A stretch of 64,000 nucleotides of DNA from Mytilus edulis. Lineage: Eukaryota > Mollusca > Bivalvia > Mytilida > Mytilidae. Positions 11,837 through 24,283 of this stretch are shown piece by piece. Position 1 is the stretch's first letter; every line of letters starts with the position of its first letter. The translations under genes and the position numbers were made by a program. Below the pieces are notes generated by a model that was given only the letters and a program-made list of their open reading frames with translations, was not told the origin of the DNA and did not search any database. The DNA is taken from contig NC_092357.1 in NCBI RefSeq assembly GCF_963676685.1, forward strand, positions 16,853,607-16,917,606, in the 5' to 3' direction.

Positions 11837-13753
11837 CTATTTTTTTTAAAGTAAAAGATATTAGATTATATAGGTTTTCAGGGTACATATTCCAAATACA
11901 TAAAAGGATTCACGCCTTCATTGCAGCATATAGTTGTGATTTCGATTAAAAAAGTAAGACATTTGTAGTTTTTATCACATCTAAAATCATTTTCTTTGAA
12001 AAAAATCTGATACATTACGCCTTCCGTTCATACCTATATTTTTGCTAACTGATACGCTCTGTTTTATATATAAAGTGGTATAAAAAGCAGTTTTGTGAAC
12101 AACTAGAGTATAAATTCAATACATAATTGTAGAATTAAAAAAAATAATTCCTGACTGAAAGAAATTTAACTCATTGCAAAACAACCAAAATATGGACACG
12201 ATATGTAAGATGCTGTTTAACGCCACTTACAGAAATCTTGGCTATATCGTTTTCTCTAATTTTCAGATTTTAATTACTTTGATATAGTGGGAAAAGGGAT
12301 ATAGGGGTTGTAGACACACGTTTTTAGCATCAAACGTCTGTAAATTGGTTATCGTTTAAAGGCTATAATAAGATTCTAAAAACAAGCGTAGACATCACGA
12401 AAACCGATAAAAAAGTAAAATCACAAAAAATACTTCAAGGAAAATTCAAAACGGAAAGTCCCTTAGCAATGGCCAAAATCAAAAGATAAAACACATCAAA
12501 CGATTAGACGACGACATATTCCTGACTTGTTACAGATATATTCTTATGTAGAAAATGGATGGCTGAACCTGGTTTTGTAGCGCTAAACCTCCCACTTGTA
12601 AGACAAATTCCATTATAACAATGCGTGAACAAAACATACATAATAGGTAAAATTGTCAAAATAGTGGTACAGCAGTCATCACCGTGTCACAATCTTTATC
12701 AGAACAAAAACAAAAAAGGTTGCTTAGCGTGCAGTTTGTTTTGAAATATAGCATGTACAAAAGAACGTTGTTAAACTATCTAAGCAAAAATAAATTTAAC
12801 CAAATATATGATATGAAAATTACGATTATTCATCTTTTTCAATTCTCCGCTCATCATCAGTAAATCATCTAAGGTCTCAAATACTGCCAAGTGTCCACCA
12901 TATGTTAAACATCTCAGCTTAAAAAAAGTGAAATACTATAACTACACGCTTATTCTGCATGTTAAACTCTGGAGAATAATAAAATCATTTACATTAAATC
13001 AATATTCATTATATTTCAACCTTCGTTTATATCTATATAAGATTATAATTGATGTAATTTAGAGGCAGAGAAGTAAAAATGGCTTAACTATAAAAGACGA
13101 AAAGAATGTCATTCAATATAAACACAAACGAACACAAAAACACACAAACACCCGAACCCATCCATCCATACCACCCGCAAACCCATCTAACATAATTATA
13201 TATATTATATAACATACATAAGCAGTATCCCATGTCTCTTTTTCGTTTTTAATGAGGTAGCAACTCTGTCCAATTTTCCGGTAAGGATGACTGCATGCAT
13301 CTGTTTGTAAACAAATTTAGTAAAATAAATCGCTATTCAAGTTTTTTGTATATGTGTCAGCTGATTTGTCTGTTAACAAAATATAATAGAAAACATTTAC
13401 AGTTTAGTAATTTCTCTGTTGAATAACATTAAAAATACGAATAAATAGAAAATATCGAAATGGGTATGAGAAAAATAAGAGAGCGGATATAAAAATATGA
13501 CGAAAAAAGAAAGAGGAAATGACCTGAGAGTTATATGATTGGTTAGATAAATGCATTACTAACAACACACCAAAAGAGTTGTGACCAAACTCAGCATTTC
13601 GTTAAAAGATAAAGTAAACAAATCATGACTAGACTTTTAGAACATACCTGCTTGACTGTAGAATAAATGTAACACACAAAACACCAAAACACAATGTGAA
13701 AACGTTAGCATACTGAACAAGATTGAAGTCCACAAATAGAATGAAGTTTGCAT
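11613..13753 (-). CDS. Secreted C-type lectin-like protein, four exons
   Basis: Exons on the minus strand are 13753-13648, 13300-13218, 12917-12824 and 11836-11613. They join to 507 nt, 168 residues plus a TAA stop, and all junction phases agree (1, 0, 1). Exon 1 encodes a hydrophobic signal peptide starting MQTSFYLW and ending at a G|GTATGT donor. The mature part is one C-type lectin domain. Its six cysteines are at 38, 49, 66, 145, 158 and 166. Other landmarks are W59, YGGHLAVFET (69-78), GGDWRWIWNG (111-120), and a C-terminal QDCLNL ... DLRCDH ... FICEK. The usual EPN/QPD sugar motif is replaced by RPS (134-136), and WND by FYD (153-155), so calcium-dependent sugar binding may be lost or altered. 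Role: probably secreted recognition or matrix protein. Close relatives are perlucin-like lectins. No expression evidence. Confidence 0.88.
12420..12600 (-). repeat. 'M2' repeat in lectin intron 3
   Basis: Reverse-strand copy; carries the family strings CGGAAAGTCCCT and CCTGACTTGTTACA. Confidence 0.7.
12824..12917 (-). CDS. Lectin exon 3 (middle of the domain)
   Basis: Acceptor TTTTTTTAAG before 12917 and donor GTAATT at 12823. In frame it gives LRCLTYGGHLAVFETLDDLL, the classic lectin helix-2 signature. Confidence 0.85.
13218..13300 (-). CDS. Lectin exon 2 (start of the C-type lectin domain)
   Basis: Acceptor TTACAAACAG before 13300 and donor GTATGT at 13217. Encodes ACSHPYRKIGQSCYLIKNEK then ETWDTAY. 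The two cysteines and the Trp fit the N-terminal long-form lectin loop. Confidence 0.85.
13648..13753 (-). CDS. Lectin exon 1 (signal peptide)
   Basis: ATG at 13753-13751; 35 codons plus one base; donor GTATGTT at 13647-13641. Rich in Leu, Phe, Val and Ser. Confidence 0.8.
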
Positions 13754-14334
13754 ATACATGTACATTTATATGAATGTATCAGATTTGAAATCAAATTTCA
13801 TTTTTTGCAACAGATGTGAATTATCGATCGAGAATTCTAAGAATAATCGTGATTATTCTCAACTGCTTTACAATTAAACGAATGACAAAATATCTAGTCT
13901 TGTGGTAGCATTTATACCTTTCAATTTTAATCCATGTTAATATATTTTCCTTATACGTTTTCGATCAATATGTTTATTTTTTTTTAGAATTGAAATTGAA
14001 AATTTATCAATATTTTATAAATTAATACTACAGTTACAGTATTACTCCTCATACATTAACCTCACAAGTTTAAATTATTATCAACTATATAATTTGTAAA
14101 ACGAAGTGGCTGAATTCAACTGTCTCATATTCATGATGCTTTTAATATGAATTATATTTTAATGACTCTCATTTCAGAAAAAGTTCTCAGTTAGTACCAT
14201 CATTAAAAACAATTTCGAGACTGAATTTAAAACTCTGATCAGTAAGCAAATAACTCAAACGGTATTTCCTTCAAATAAAGTTTAAATTATGATTATGCAT
14301 GCATCGTCGATACACTCACCAACTATACCATGCT
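13754..14334. other. Upstream region of the lectin gene
   Basis: Very AT-rich. It would hold the promoter, but I see no unambiguous TATA or initiator to call. Confidence 0.35.
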
Positions 14335-15030
14335 TATAAAAGAGGGACGAAAGATACCAAAGGGACAGTCAAACTCATAAATCTAAAATAAACTGACAAC
14401 GCCATGGCTAAACATGAAAAAGACAAACAGACATACAATAGTACACATGACACAACATAGAAAACTAAAGAATAAACAACGCGAACCCCACCAAAAACTA
14501 GGGGTGAATTCAGATGCTACGCAAGGGTAAGCAGATCCTGCTCCATATGTGGCACCCGTCGTGTTGTTTATGTGATAACAAATCCGGTAAATAGTCTTAT
14601 TCGGTAGGTCTCATTCATGACAGGGGAGGGATTGAAGTTACGACATAAGGAACATATCCGATATCATTTGTGAAACGGTTATTCCATAACGGTCAACCAA
14701 CTCGTGATGGCGTAAAATTTACGAAGGGATGATTTCAACTTCACCATTTGGAACTCTTGGTTTATTAGCTTCCATGTGAGCAGCAAACCTCTTTAAAAAA
14801 ATCATGATAGGAAATGCAAGCACGGGAATATCGTATCAATTGGAAGATATATACCCCGTATGCAGGTGCTGCTGGAATGTTGCTACTTAGAAATGGATGG
14901 TTCACAATTGGAAAGCTGACATTATCTCTTTTGTCGTAAAGTTTTGTTTTCAACCGACCCTCATTGTCAATTTCTAGATGTAGGTCAAGATATGAGGCCG
15001 ACTTAACTGTATCTGTAGTATCCTTATAAC
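14335..15030 (-). mobile_element. Retroelement 3' end with degenerate coding (YLDLHL family)
   Basis: The minus-strand frame contains TTDTVKSASYLDLHLEIDNE, then KTKLYDKRD, NIPAAPAYGVY and LIRYSRACISYHDF. It then loses frame at 14765, and a non-coding tail follows. It is the reverse of the plus copy at 42587-43375. The order Y-L-D-L ... L-Y-D-K-R-D ... R-Y-S-R-A-C resembles the region after the RT palm in some retroelements (Penelope-like is one option). The element class is not certain. Confidence 0.75.
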
Positions 15031-15099
15031 ATGTATAATTGTGATAGTCAGACACTTGTATCGTATAAAATAGACCAATCACTCTAAAAGCTAAAAAAA

Positions 15100-15570
15100 A
15101 CAAGTATGAGGTTGAAGAGCATTGCGGATCTTAATCTAAAAAAAAACTTTAGCCTGATACAGACAAGGTGATATATTCTATCTAAATGACATCGAACCCT
15201 TTCAAATTGTCATTTGTCACAGGAATAATTACGGCGTTTTAAGCTACAAGTCAGGTTGTCCTAACATTACATACGTAATTAGTTGTTAAAGGTACCAGGC
15301 TTATAATATGATACGCCAGACGTGCGTCTCGTCTGCATAAGACTCATCAGTGACACTCGGATCAATATAGTTAGAAAGCCAAACAAGTATAAAGTTGAAG
15401 ATCAACGGAGACCCAGAATTCCAAAACAATTTTGCCAAATACGGCTAAGGTAATCTTTACCTGGGATAAGAAAATCCTAAGTATTTCGAATAATTCATAC
15501 TTTTGCAATGAGTTAATTTATAACAACAACCATATTATCAATATGCCGAAAACATGTACTGATTGATTCC
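15100..15570 (+). repeat. Divergent copies of the 355-bp repeat family
   Basis: A degraded B-like piece (AGGTTGAAGAGCATTG near 15110) is followed from 15285 by an A-B copy with GGTACCAGGCTTATAAT and GCCAGACGTGCGTCTCGTCT. Identity to the 1621-2750 array is clearly lower than within that array. Confidence 0.75.
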
Positions 15571-17288
15571 TTATACTAGAACAACATGACTTATTTGTAT
15601 TTAATAGCTTGTTCTGAACAGGCAGCAACTGATTCAGATGAGCATTTTAATCTGAGTTGTTTAGACGTTTTTTGTTATCGGTCTGTAGGACTAGATTTCT
15701 TCAACAGGAGGATGATATACCGAACCTAATAATGACCTCACGGTTTAACTAACAAGCAAGCTATCCAAGGATTCTACTTTTCCCTACACACTCAATGTAA
15801 TCAACTGTAAATTAGAATAAAACGTTAATCAACCCGATAAACATATCAGCATACAAAACTAACGTAAAACGTGAACGTCACGCACGCTGTTCCTACAACC
15901 CCTATGATTTAAAACAGAATCTTCGAAATTTCCTCCGCAAAACAAAATAAAATTTTAACAAACACTAACCACTATAAAAACTAATTCAGTATATGTTTTC
16001 CTTTATGTTCTTATAGCTCTTGGTCATATGTTTAGTAATATCTAGTGTATTTGAGGATTGAAACAACAAAGCTATGTGAAAAAAAACCGGATGTCCAACG
16101 TTACATTTTTAAACAACTGTTTTATATCTTATGTATAGTGATCCTATTTATTATTCTCTGATCTTTCAGAAACTTGACAAAAGCAACGAAGTGTGTCAGT
16201 TCTCGGTTAAATTAAAGCCGTTCTTTTGTCGAATTTCGTTTGACTCGGTGGCTGCATATTAAGCTGGAATAAGAAAAATGTCCAATGACGTTTTTCGTTG
16301 ACTTAACGGCTGAAAGGTAGTTTTATAAGTAGACATAGCTAAAAATGTCTAAAAAATGTGCGATAACTATAACATCTACCGAAAGAACAAACATTTGCCT
16401 CATTGTTCGTGAGTTCAAAAATTGTAGATTCTATAAAACCATCTCTACACAGTCGTTTTTTAGCGGTAGTTATTTTGTCCAAGTTGATATTTCATTTGTC
16501 CAAGCAATTAATCCGAGTTTTTTACCTGATATTTCAATAAGTAATTTATAATTTACCAAAACAAAAGTTAGATACAGGAAAAGTACATAAAGTCTAGATT
16601 CTTTTTTTATTAACTGCATATTTGGGTCTTACAGGAATAAAATGCTACGAAAAATTACAAAACGGTAGCCATTTTGTCCAAACGTCGAAAAACGTCGAAA
16701 AATCCAATCAAACGCTTTTTTTTCGACGTTACATGTGCAAAATTTGTTCCATGGTATATTCCTGATACTTAAAATGAATTCGCGTTGTGAAATTAAAAAA
16801 AGAATTGCTGGTTGTCTAAAAAAGAACCACAGTGCATGTTGTGCATGAAAAGGATGTAACTGAAAGACTTGTCGCAAACAGCGACAAAAACAGTTTCGTT
16901 GAATTAATGCAACCCCGTAATATACGGACGATTAAGTAGAAGATTAGTACATTTTAAAAGCAAGCAACTTCAAATGACTGGGAAAATAATTTTCAAAATC
17001 GGGTTATAGTAATTTTATTTAATGGTTGTATTTCGACAAGTAATGTGTCAAGCAAATTTTTAATACAATTAAATTCAAATTAATCAAGGGTAAATATGTT
17101 TTTATTTACTTGCAGAGTGTCGGATATATTTGTATTAGGGTTGAATCAAGATATGAAAAATTTACAATGACAGACGATATGCACCATGCAATTTTAGCAA
17201 CCTGCGATTAAAGTTTTGTTATAATTCATCTATTGAATACCGTATACTTCTGTCCCATTTTTCCTTCCTTCAAGTTCATTTCTTACGA
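15571..17288. other. Non-coding stretch, nothing firmly recognised
   Basis: The open frames at 16345-16551 (+) and 16629-16877 (-) have no recognisable domain or splice context. An imperfect inverted similarity links about 15880-15900 with 17560-17610 (a TGTTCCTACAAC core); too weak to call an element. Confidence 0.35.
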
Positions 17289-17356
17289 CAAGGATTTGTA
17301 TAGTGAGAAGGATTGGAATCTCGCGAGCAGTTTACATCTCACTATACAAATCCTTG
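17289..17356. mobile_element. 68-bp palindromic mini-element with 19-bp arms
   Basis: Arms 17289-17307 and 17338-17356 are perfect inverted copies (CAAGGATTTGTATAGTGAG). The loop is 30 bases and includes TCTCGCGAG. Both sides are flanked by the direct repeat CTTACGA, which reads as a target-site duplication of at least 7 bp. Confidence 0.75.
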
Positions 17357-18914
17357 CTTACGACAATACAACATTTTAAGGTGAATTAAGGGTAAAAATT
17401 ATTTAATCGATTTCCACAACTTGAGGTAAATAAATTCATGGTAAATAGACATTACAAAATTAATAGAGACAGATTTAGAATCAACCAACTACATAAAAAA
17501 AGCAAATGAAACCTACAAATTGAATAAATGTACGTCAAAAGTTTCAGAAAACTCTCTTTGACGTCGTGGTGGTGTAACGTCGTGTTGTAGGAACATCGTG
17601 CGCAACGTTGTACGACAAAAAAATCATTGATAGCTAAATGAAAATCTCAACTCTATGTCAAAGAATTGGCTATCGTTTCACAAATGTTCGTAGTCGTAGA
17701 ACGGATTACGGCCTAAGTTTATAAATGTTTCGCAAGAGTTTTGGAATCCTACCAACAACAATTCTTTCGTGAACGTCTATTAAACATGTTAAAAGAATGT
17801 TGTCAACTCGCGCCTCTTACTGTTATTTCGTAAAATAACAATTTTGATTTAAGACGATTGAAAGGTGGACGAGCTGATTTTATTAGAAAAAATAGAAATT
17901 TCAGCTATAATGGTAGATATGTGCGAGGTCTCTTTTGTATTGTTTTTTGAAATTTGTGTAAACCAATTTTCGAAACTTAGTGGAACAATGTTATCTGAAG
18001 ACGCGTTTCAACACCTATTCGTAAAAACTAATTATATCAAGATATTTGGATAGTTCGTGTCGTCTTACATTATGCAGGGAGATAAAGAAAACAGTACTGT
18101 AACATACAGGAGTAATACCACCGTTGTTTTCACCTATTAGTTGCCTGTTAAAATTGCACTTTTCCATCCTGATCACTACAGACTAAATGTCACACATCAT
18201 TTCATTACATATAAGATAATAACAATAATTGAAGGTTAACAGATAAAATTTTCCTTTCTTTCCCTGTTTAGAAGTAATCATGTGAGTTCGAGTTTCTAAA
18301 ATATTTTATAGAAACACCAAATAAAAAGAATAATGCTTTGAAACACCCAAGATATATGTTTATGACTCAGATCGATTTATTGCAATGAAATGTAGGATTA
18401 AGCGAAAACTTTTTCGACTCTTTTTCGTATGCAGCTGGATATGGCGTACTATGATTTGACGGTAATACTCCCAAAAAACTAATCAACAAGCTTATTTTTC
18501 TTTTTTTGGTACGATTAGAGGCTTTATTTATGTTAAATGATAAATATTTTTATTTGTTTGTTTTATAATGTATGTTTTTAACTGGATTTCATGATAATTT
18601 GACCCTGACACTAGCTTGGCTAATAAAATTGTTCATTGGTCTCAGGATGCATTTTTCATTTCATTTCAAAATAAATCTTACTTCTTTTGTTCAACAGATA
18701 TACACTACCACGTGTTGATAATAGCTTATTTTACCTCTTTTGACAGGATTATATTATAGAATTCGGAATATTTTTTTATTAACAATAAGACGATATTAAA
18801 AAAAAATTTGCAACTTTTATATATGATTACTCTATTGTATAAATAAATGCTTATGATTTATTTCAATTTATTTGTCGAAAGCATGATGGAAATTCGTTTG
18901 CTTGCAGAGGTGTT
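17357..18914. other. Non-coding stretch, nothing recognised
   Basis: The open frame 17865-18053 lacks any recognisable feature. AT-rich. Confidence 0.35.
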
Positions 18915-19110
18915 TCCAAGTGACTTTGGGAGGTTTAATTAGCTATAAAAACAGGTTCAATCCACTATTTTCTACATAAGAAAATTGCTGTATCAAGTTA
19001 GGAATATGACAGTTGTTATCCGTTCGCTTGCTGTGATTAAGCTTTTGATTTTGCTATTTGATAAAGGACTTTCCGTTTCGAATTTTCCGCGAAGTTCCGC
19101 ATTTTTATGA
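18915..19110 (+). repeat. 'M2' repeat copy
   Basis: GGGAGGTTTAATTAGCTATA, ATCAAGTTAGGAATATGACA and AAGGACTTTCCGTTTC identify the family. Confidence 0.75.
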
Positions 19111-19144
19111 TTTTATTTATATTGTATGGTACTACAGTTATGAC

Positions 19145-19316
19145 CTGGGGTAACCTGAATATATATATATTTGTATTGCTAATACGGTGCTTTAAGGTTC
19201 TCAGGTTACCCTTGTCCTTACTTCAATACTATACATAGGCAGACGAACCCTAGGTCAGCTTTACAAAGCTAATCTCAAGTCACTTATGTATTACTTAGAT
19301 GGTCAGGTTACCTCAG
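19145..19316. repeat. Small fold-back element with GGTAACCTGA ends
   Basis: CTGGGGTAACCTGA at 19145-19158 is inverted at 19303-19316 with one mismatch. A third inverted copy of the core lies near 19202. No clear target duplication. Confidence 0.45.
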
Positions 19317-19554
19317 TTCAAAAATTTGAAATATTGTGTAGACACCTATAACTATTTTTGTAAATTGTATGTTGCCCGCTAGATGTCATTTTAACTTGAT
19401 TTTGTCTTTGATTGCTTTTATGTCTAATTGACGTATAACCTACAACTCTTACAGTTTGAGTTCCGTTTTGGTTTACTTTCAAATAGGTGTATGAATAGTC
19501 ATAACTGAAAAGTTTATTGAGTATAGATTAATTGATTTTCTTCCCCTCAATAAT

Positions 19555-19795
19555 ATGCTTCCTGTATGATTTTTAATTTTAGTATCTTGTTTATATTTCG
19601 GAGTTTAGTATGAAGCCAATTATCACTGAACAAGTATACATTTTTGTTTTGGGACCAGATTAAGCACGCCTCTTGGTGCGGGAGTATATCGCTGCATTGA
19701 AGACCCAATGGTGGACTTCGGCTGTGGCCTGCTCTTTGATTGGATTGTTGTCTCTTTGACGCATTCCCCATTCCCATTCTCAATTTTATTGTAGA
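19555..19795 (+). repeat. 'Rep-A' 3' copy
   Basis: Matches 4115-4335: CTGTATGATTTTTAATTTTA, GCGGGAGTATATCGCTGCAT and GACGCATTCCCCATT. Confidence 0.75.
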
Positions 19796-20751
19796 AAGAT
19801 GAACCGAGGAGAGATGTTTTTCAATTAAGAAAGTTAAACTCTCTCCACTGAGTCTCCAATCTTTAATCCCCCCAGTTTTTTCTTCTGTAAGTCTGATTGA
19901 TCTGCAGCTAATCAGCCGCCCCCTGTTTTGACACACACTTGAATATGGTCTTCATTAAATTGATCCCAAAATAGTCACTAAATAGGAATAAATATTCAAC
20001 AAGTCGTAATAAATTCCGTTGAGTACACAATCTATTCCAATATTTGGATATTTAAAAATGCATTTTTTTTGGCTGAAATAAATAAAATAGTTAATATCTG
20101 GTTTAACATTGTACAACTTATTTCAGATTTACACTGTAAACAAAATGTCATGAAATATTTTTTTGTCATTGTTTAAGGAATGAGAACCACTTTCTATATC
20201 CCATTTGACACTAAAATCGTCAAATTTTATTTTAGACTGGCTCACGTGGTGATATTTGTTTAGTTTTATGGAATAACAACCCTAAGGTAAGAATACTTTT
20301 GAACTGTGCAGTATATCTGGGACAGTTAATGCACACCTTAGTGGTGCATTATTATGATTAAAGCACAGTAAGAACAAAGGGATTTTATCTATTTCATGTG
20401 TTAAATGTTCTTTTAACACAATGACTTTATATGTTTTCACTTGTTGCCGTCCATCTGTCCGTCCCTGTTACTTCAATTTGGAAATGCTTTTCCCAAATGT
20501 TATATTTGGTTTGTAATCTTATATATGTAAGTTAGAGTTTGTGTTCAGTCTCTTGCTGTTGGGATGAATTTTTTGAGAATTATTGCGCTAGGTATTTGAA
20601 AAATTTGCCAAAATTTCTTCATTTCTTACAAGTGGTAAAAGATATTATATTATCTGAGTAGTTCTTTCAATAATTATATGGACTTCAACAAGAACTAGAT
20701 TGGGCTATTGCAATCCCAATGAAAGCCATCATCTGTTTATAGTAACCTTTC
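19796..20751. other. Non-coding stretch, nothing recognised
   Basis: The minus open frame 19547-19936 overlaps Rep-A and is a repeat shadow. No exon supported. Confidence 0.35.
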
Positions 20752-21888
20752 CAGGGGTTAAAATTTTTTGTTACAGGTAACTAGCCCAGGACTTATTGGC
20801 AGCAGGATTTTACTAGCCCTGTTGGAAGAACTGCTAGTCCATCAAAACTGACCTGCTAGCCCTAGTATGCCATACAAATCAAGAGTTTGCTGCAAAATAC
20901 AAAGTGGGTGTCCTTTGTTTTGAAGGAGACATTATACACTGTATTTAATCATTTTTGTTGATCTGTTGTTTATTATTTTGGTGCTTAACCTAACTTAGTT
21001 GTTCCCATATTCAAAGCAGACTTTTTTTTTGCATGTTTGGGGCAACTAACGGCAATATTCACAGAGCATTGTCTGTTTTTTTCATCAGCAACAGCCAACC
21101 TTGCCAGGAGAATGATTGTGTCCCAGTTCTGTCAACTTTTCAAGAAGTGAATGCGTGATTTTTTTGGCCAAATTGTAAAGATGAAAGAGAAAAAATAATA
21201 GTTCAAAGGAAAATGCCGCCAAATAAGCATGAACATGTGTGAGTCTCGCGCTAAAGACTTGGCAGCCCTTCTGTCCTGGACACCATTATTTTTTTCCCGC
21301 GGCTTTTCCCTGTCGTATTTAGCATTTTTGTGGGATGAATTTTCAGCCTCATTACTCCTTTCATCAACCGTTTTTCATTTTGAAACTGACGAAGTTCCTG
21401 GGGTTCCCATACTAAAATATTAAGAAATATTTTGTTGCATGGTTTCGTGCTCAAGAGCTGTGCAACAAGACAGGTCAATACCAATCAATACATCATACCC
21501 CCAAATACCGTTAATTGAAAATCTCGGCACGATAAGCAATGTACAATACCCCAAGCCATGGTATGAGAAATAAATATTTAAAGTACGAGAATTGAGATCA
21601 ACACATGATTCCAGGCCACCCAGACATGCCAGAGTTATTTGTTCTATTTTTAAAATATGTACAACAGGACCTGTACAAACCAGTTCAAATTCTTGGAATC
21701 CCAGATGATTTAATTTAATCGAATTTGCTAACATAGAATAGTGATGAAGGGATTTTTCACTTTCTATTTTGGAAACGTCAAGAATTTTTTTTTACTAGTC
21801 CGTCGGGCATATCGGATTACACATTTTAATTGCCCGAGGCGTAAATGATCTAGTCCCGGGCGTCGGGCTAGTGGATTTTTAACCCCTG
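20752..21888. mobile_element. hAT-like non-autonomous DNA transposon (1.1 kb)
   Basis: The ends are CAGGGGTTAAAA (left, 20752) and its perfect inverse (right, ending 21888). Flanking CTTTC on both sides (20747-20751, 21889-21893) fits a 5-bp target duplication. Subterminal CTAGCCC and GGACTAG blocks occur at both ends in inverted order. CAGGGG ends are typical of hAT elements, which usually make 8-bp duplications, so the 5 bp is a point to check. The interior open frames (21229-21734) show no transposase motif I recognise. Confidence 0.65.
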
Positions 21889-21954
21889 CTTTCATGAATA
21901 ATAATTGATAAACAGATTGAAAACTCTGAATAAAACCTGCCACATTGTTGAAGC

Positions 21955-22150
21955 AACAAGTGAAATAACAAATATACCAAAAACTTAGGAAAATTCTAAA
22001 CGGAAAGTCAGATCCTAAGGAAATGGCAAAATCAAAAGTTCAAACAAATCAAACGAATGGATAACAACTGTCATGTATTTCTAACTTGGTACAGGCATTT
22101 GTAGCAAAATGATATATTAAACCTTGTATATTAGCTAAACCTCTCAATTT
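21955..22150 (-). repeat. 'M2' repeat cut by the tandem-duplication breakpoint
   Basis: The left breakpoint of the 3303-bp unit (about 22084, ACTTGGTACAGG) falls inside this repeat. Units 2 and 3 therefore begin mid-repeat. Confidence 0.8.
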
Positions 22151-22364
22151 TCCTTATAATGATCTATGAAAGACTTAAACACAAAAACTACCCACCTTCC
22201 TTTCCCTCCCCAAAATGCTACATTGTATATATTCAAGTTTGATAAACCTTCTCAGGGAGCTAATACAGGACTGTGAATGAAACAAATATAACATGCAGTT
22301 ATATTCACATTACAAAATTGAACATCATTTACATAATTACATATAGTTTTTAACTTATAATTAT

Positions 22365-22715
22365 TTTCTATCCTATATGTTCTCTTAGTTATTTGTATTG
22401 TAGTCCTGTCATGTTATGTTGTCATTTTAATGTTAAACTTGACATTGCCATTAAAGCGGGAGGTTTGGCATATCACAAAACCAGGTTCAACGAACCGTTT
22501 TTTTTCTCTTTAAAAATGTTCTGTTTAAAATCAGGAAAATGGCCATTGTTGCATTATAGTGCGTTTCTGTGTGTGTTACATCTCAATGTTGTGTCGTTGT
22601 TCTTCTTTTATATTTGATGCGTTTCCCTCAGTTTTAGTTTGAAGCCCGGATTTGTTTTTTTCTTAATCGATTTATGAGTTTCAAACAGCGGTATACTACT
22701 GTTGCCTTTATATAT
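22365..22715 (+). repeat. 'M1' repeat in unit 1 (also at 25668-26018 and 28971-29321)
   Basis: Ends with AACAGCGGTATACTACTGTT. It interrupts the first half of the unit's older internal duplication, so it inserted after that duplication and before the triplication. Confidence 0.8.
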
Positions 22716-24283
22716 CTTCTTATTAGATATTGTTATTGGTGATGTTTTTTTATAATTGCAATTGTTGTGAACAAAACTTAACAATTGTAGTTTAGAGTAA
22801 GAGTATATATATATGCTTCTATGTATTTTCCTGAAGGTTTAGGTACAACTGAAAACATTGCAGTCCCTATAATGCAGAATTCTTCAAATAATAACTCTGT
22901 TTCCAGGTGAAATACCGTTCTATTGTGATGAATTAAAGAGAGTCCCACACAATATTCTATTCATTTTGGTCAAACAGTATTCAAACTTAATTACTACAAT
23001 GCTAGCTATGACTTACATATTTGCAAAACACACGAGAAATTTGATAATTTCACAAAAATCAATGATGTTTTACTACGCTTAACTACGAAAAAATAGAAAG
23101 TTTGTTACCACGGCAACCACATATAAACTGATTACCAAATGAAGATCTCTAAACAAAATCCGACCAAACGCTGCACGTATAAAAATAAAAACAAAACAAA
23201 ATTTACAGACCCCCTCTTTCCCCCCAACCCTCCATCCCCAATGTTACAGTATATATTGCATTTGTTGTCCCTTATGAAAAAACAACACACAAGACTGTGA
23301 GTGACGAAATGCATGCAGTCATATTCCAATACGAAAATAAACACTCTCTGTATATATATTTTTTCAAATAAATTACCATTTACACATCTTTTAAATTGCG
23401 GTTGCTATGGATTATAGTGTTTACATAGTAACTTGTGAGGTCAGCAACACTTAACGATGGTAATTTAGAGTTAGTATATGCTTTTATGGCTTTTTTTTAT
23501 CAATTTTAATGACAATTTAGTTCTTATACTGCAATATTCTGCAAATAATAACTCCGTTTCCATGGAAAAATTGGGTTGCTATGGGGATGAAATAAAAGAG
23601 GGTCACACGCATTTTCCTATTTTGTTTTGGTAAAGTAGTATTCAAACCTAATAACTACAGTGCTAAGTATGCTGTTCATATTTGCACTTCTCTGAAATAC
23701 ACACCAGCAAATTTGATAATTTCACAAAAGTCCACAATTCAGAAAGGTTGAAAATATGCACTTTAGTTGATTTTTGAAAGATTTTACAACGCTTAAATAC
23801 CAAAAAATAGAGTGTCCGTAACCATGGCAACCTTTAATTGTTTCTTTTCCAGCTGAAATTAACTTTTTGAGCAGTATGCATGTACTGCTTCTACCAGGTC
23901 ATTTATTGAAAAACAATAAAACCTTCATATATCAAATGTACATGGCACTCTGCTTAGTTCTTATAAAGAACTATACTTAAGTATGAACCAATACTCCGTG
24001 TTGAAGGTTGTACATTGTCTATGTTGGTTTATTCTTAACTAATTGTAAATTTGAAGGATAGTTGTCTTATTTGCACTCAAACAACGTCTTTATATATAAA
24101 TTGTTTTGGTTTTTTTTGTATTACACATGCATGTAGATATTAGATAATACGGTCATGCTTATTACGCGTATTTATTATCGATGACAAAATTAAATTGCGG
24201 AAACAAAGTCTTAATTGCATATTGTTGATGTTAGTTCTCTGTGTTTTCATACTTATGTTGTAATCATGGATATTTTAATTTTA

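Noticed and set aside
15880..17610. Possible large TIR element
   Set aside because: Only a short inverted core (TGTTCCTACAAC) is shared; flanks do not match.
21420..21734. 104-codon minus open frame in the hAT-like element
   Set aside because: No transposase or zinc-finger motif, and overlapping frames are equally open.
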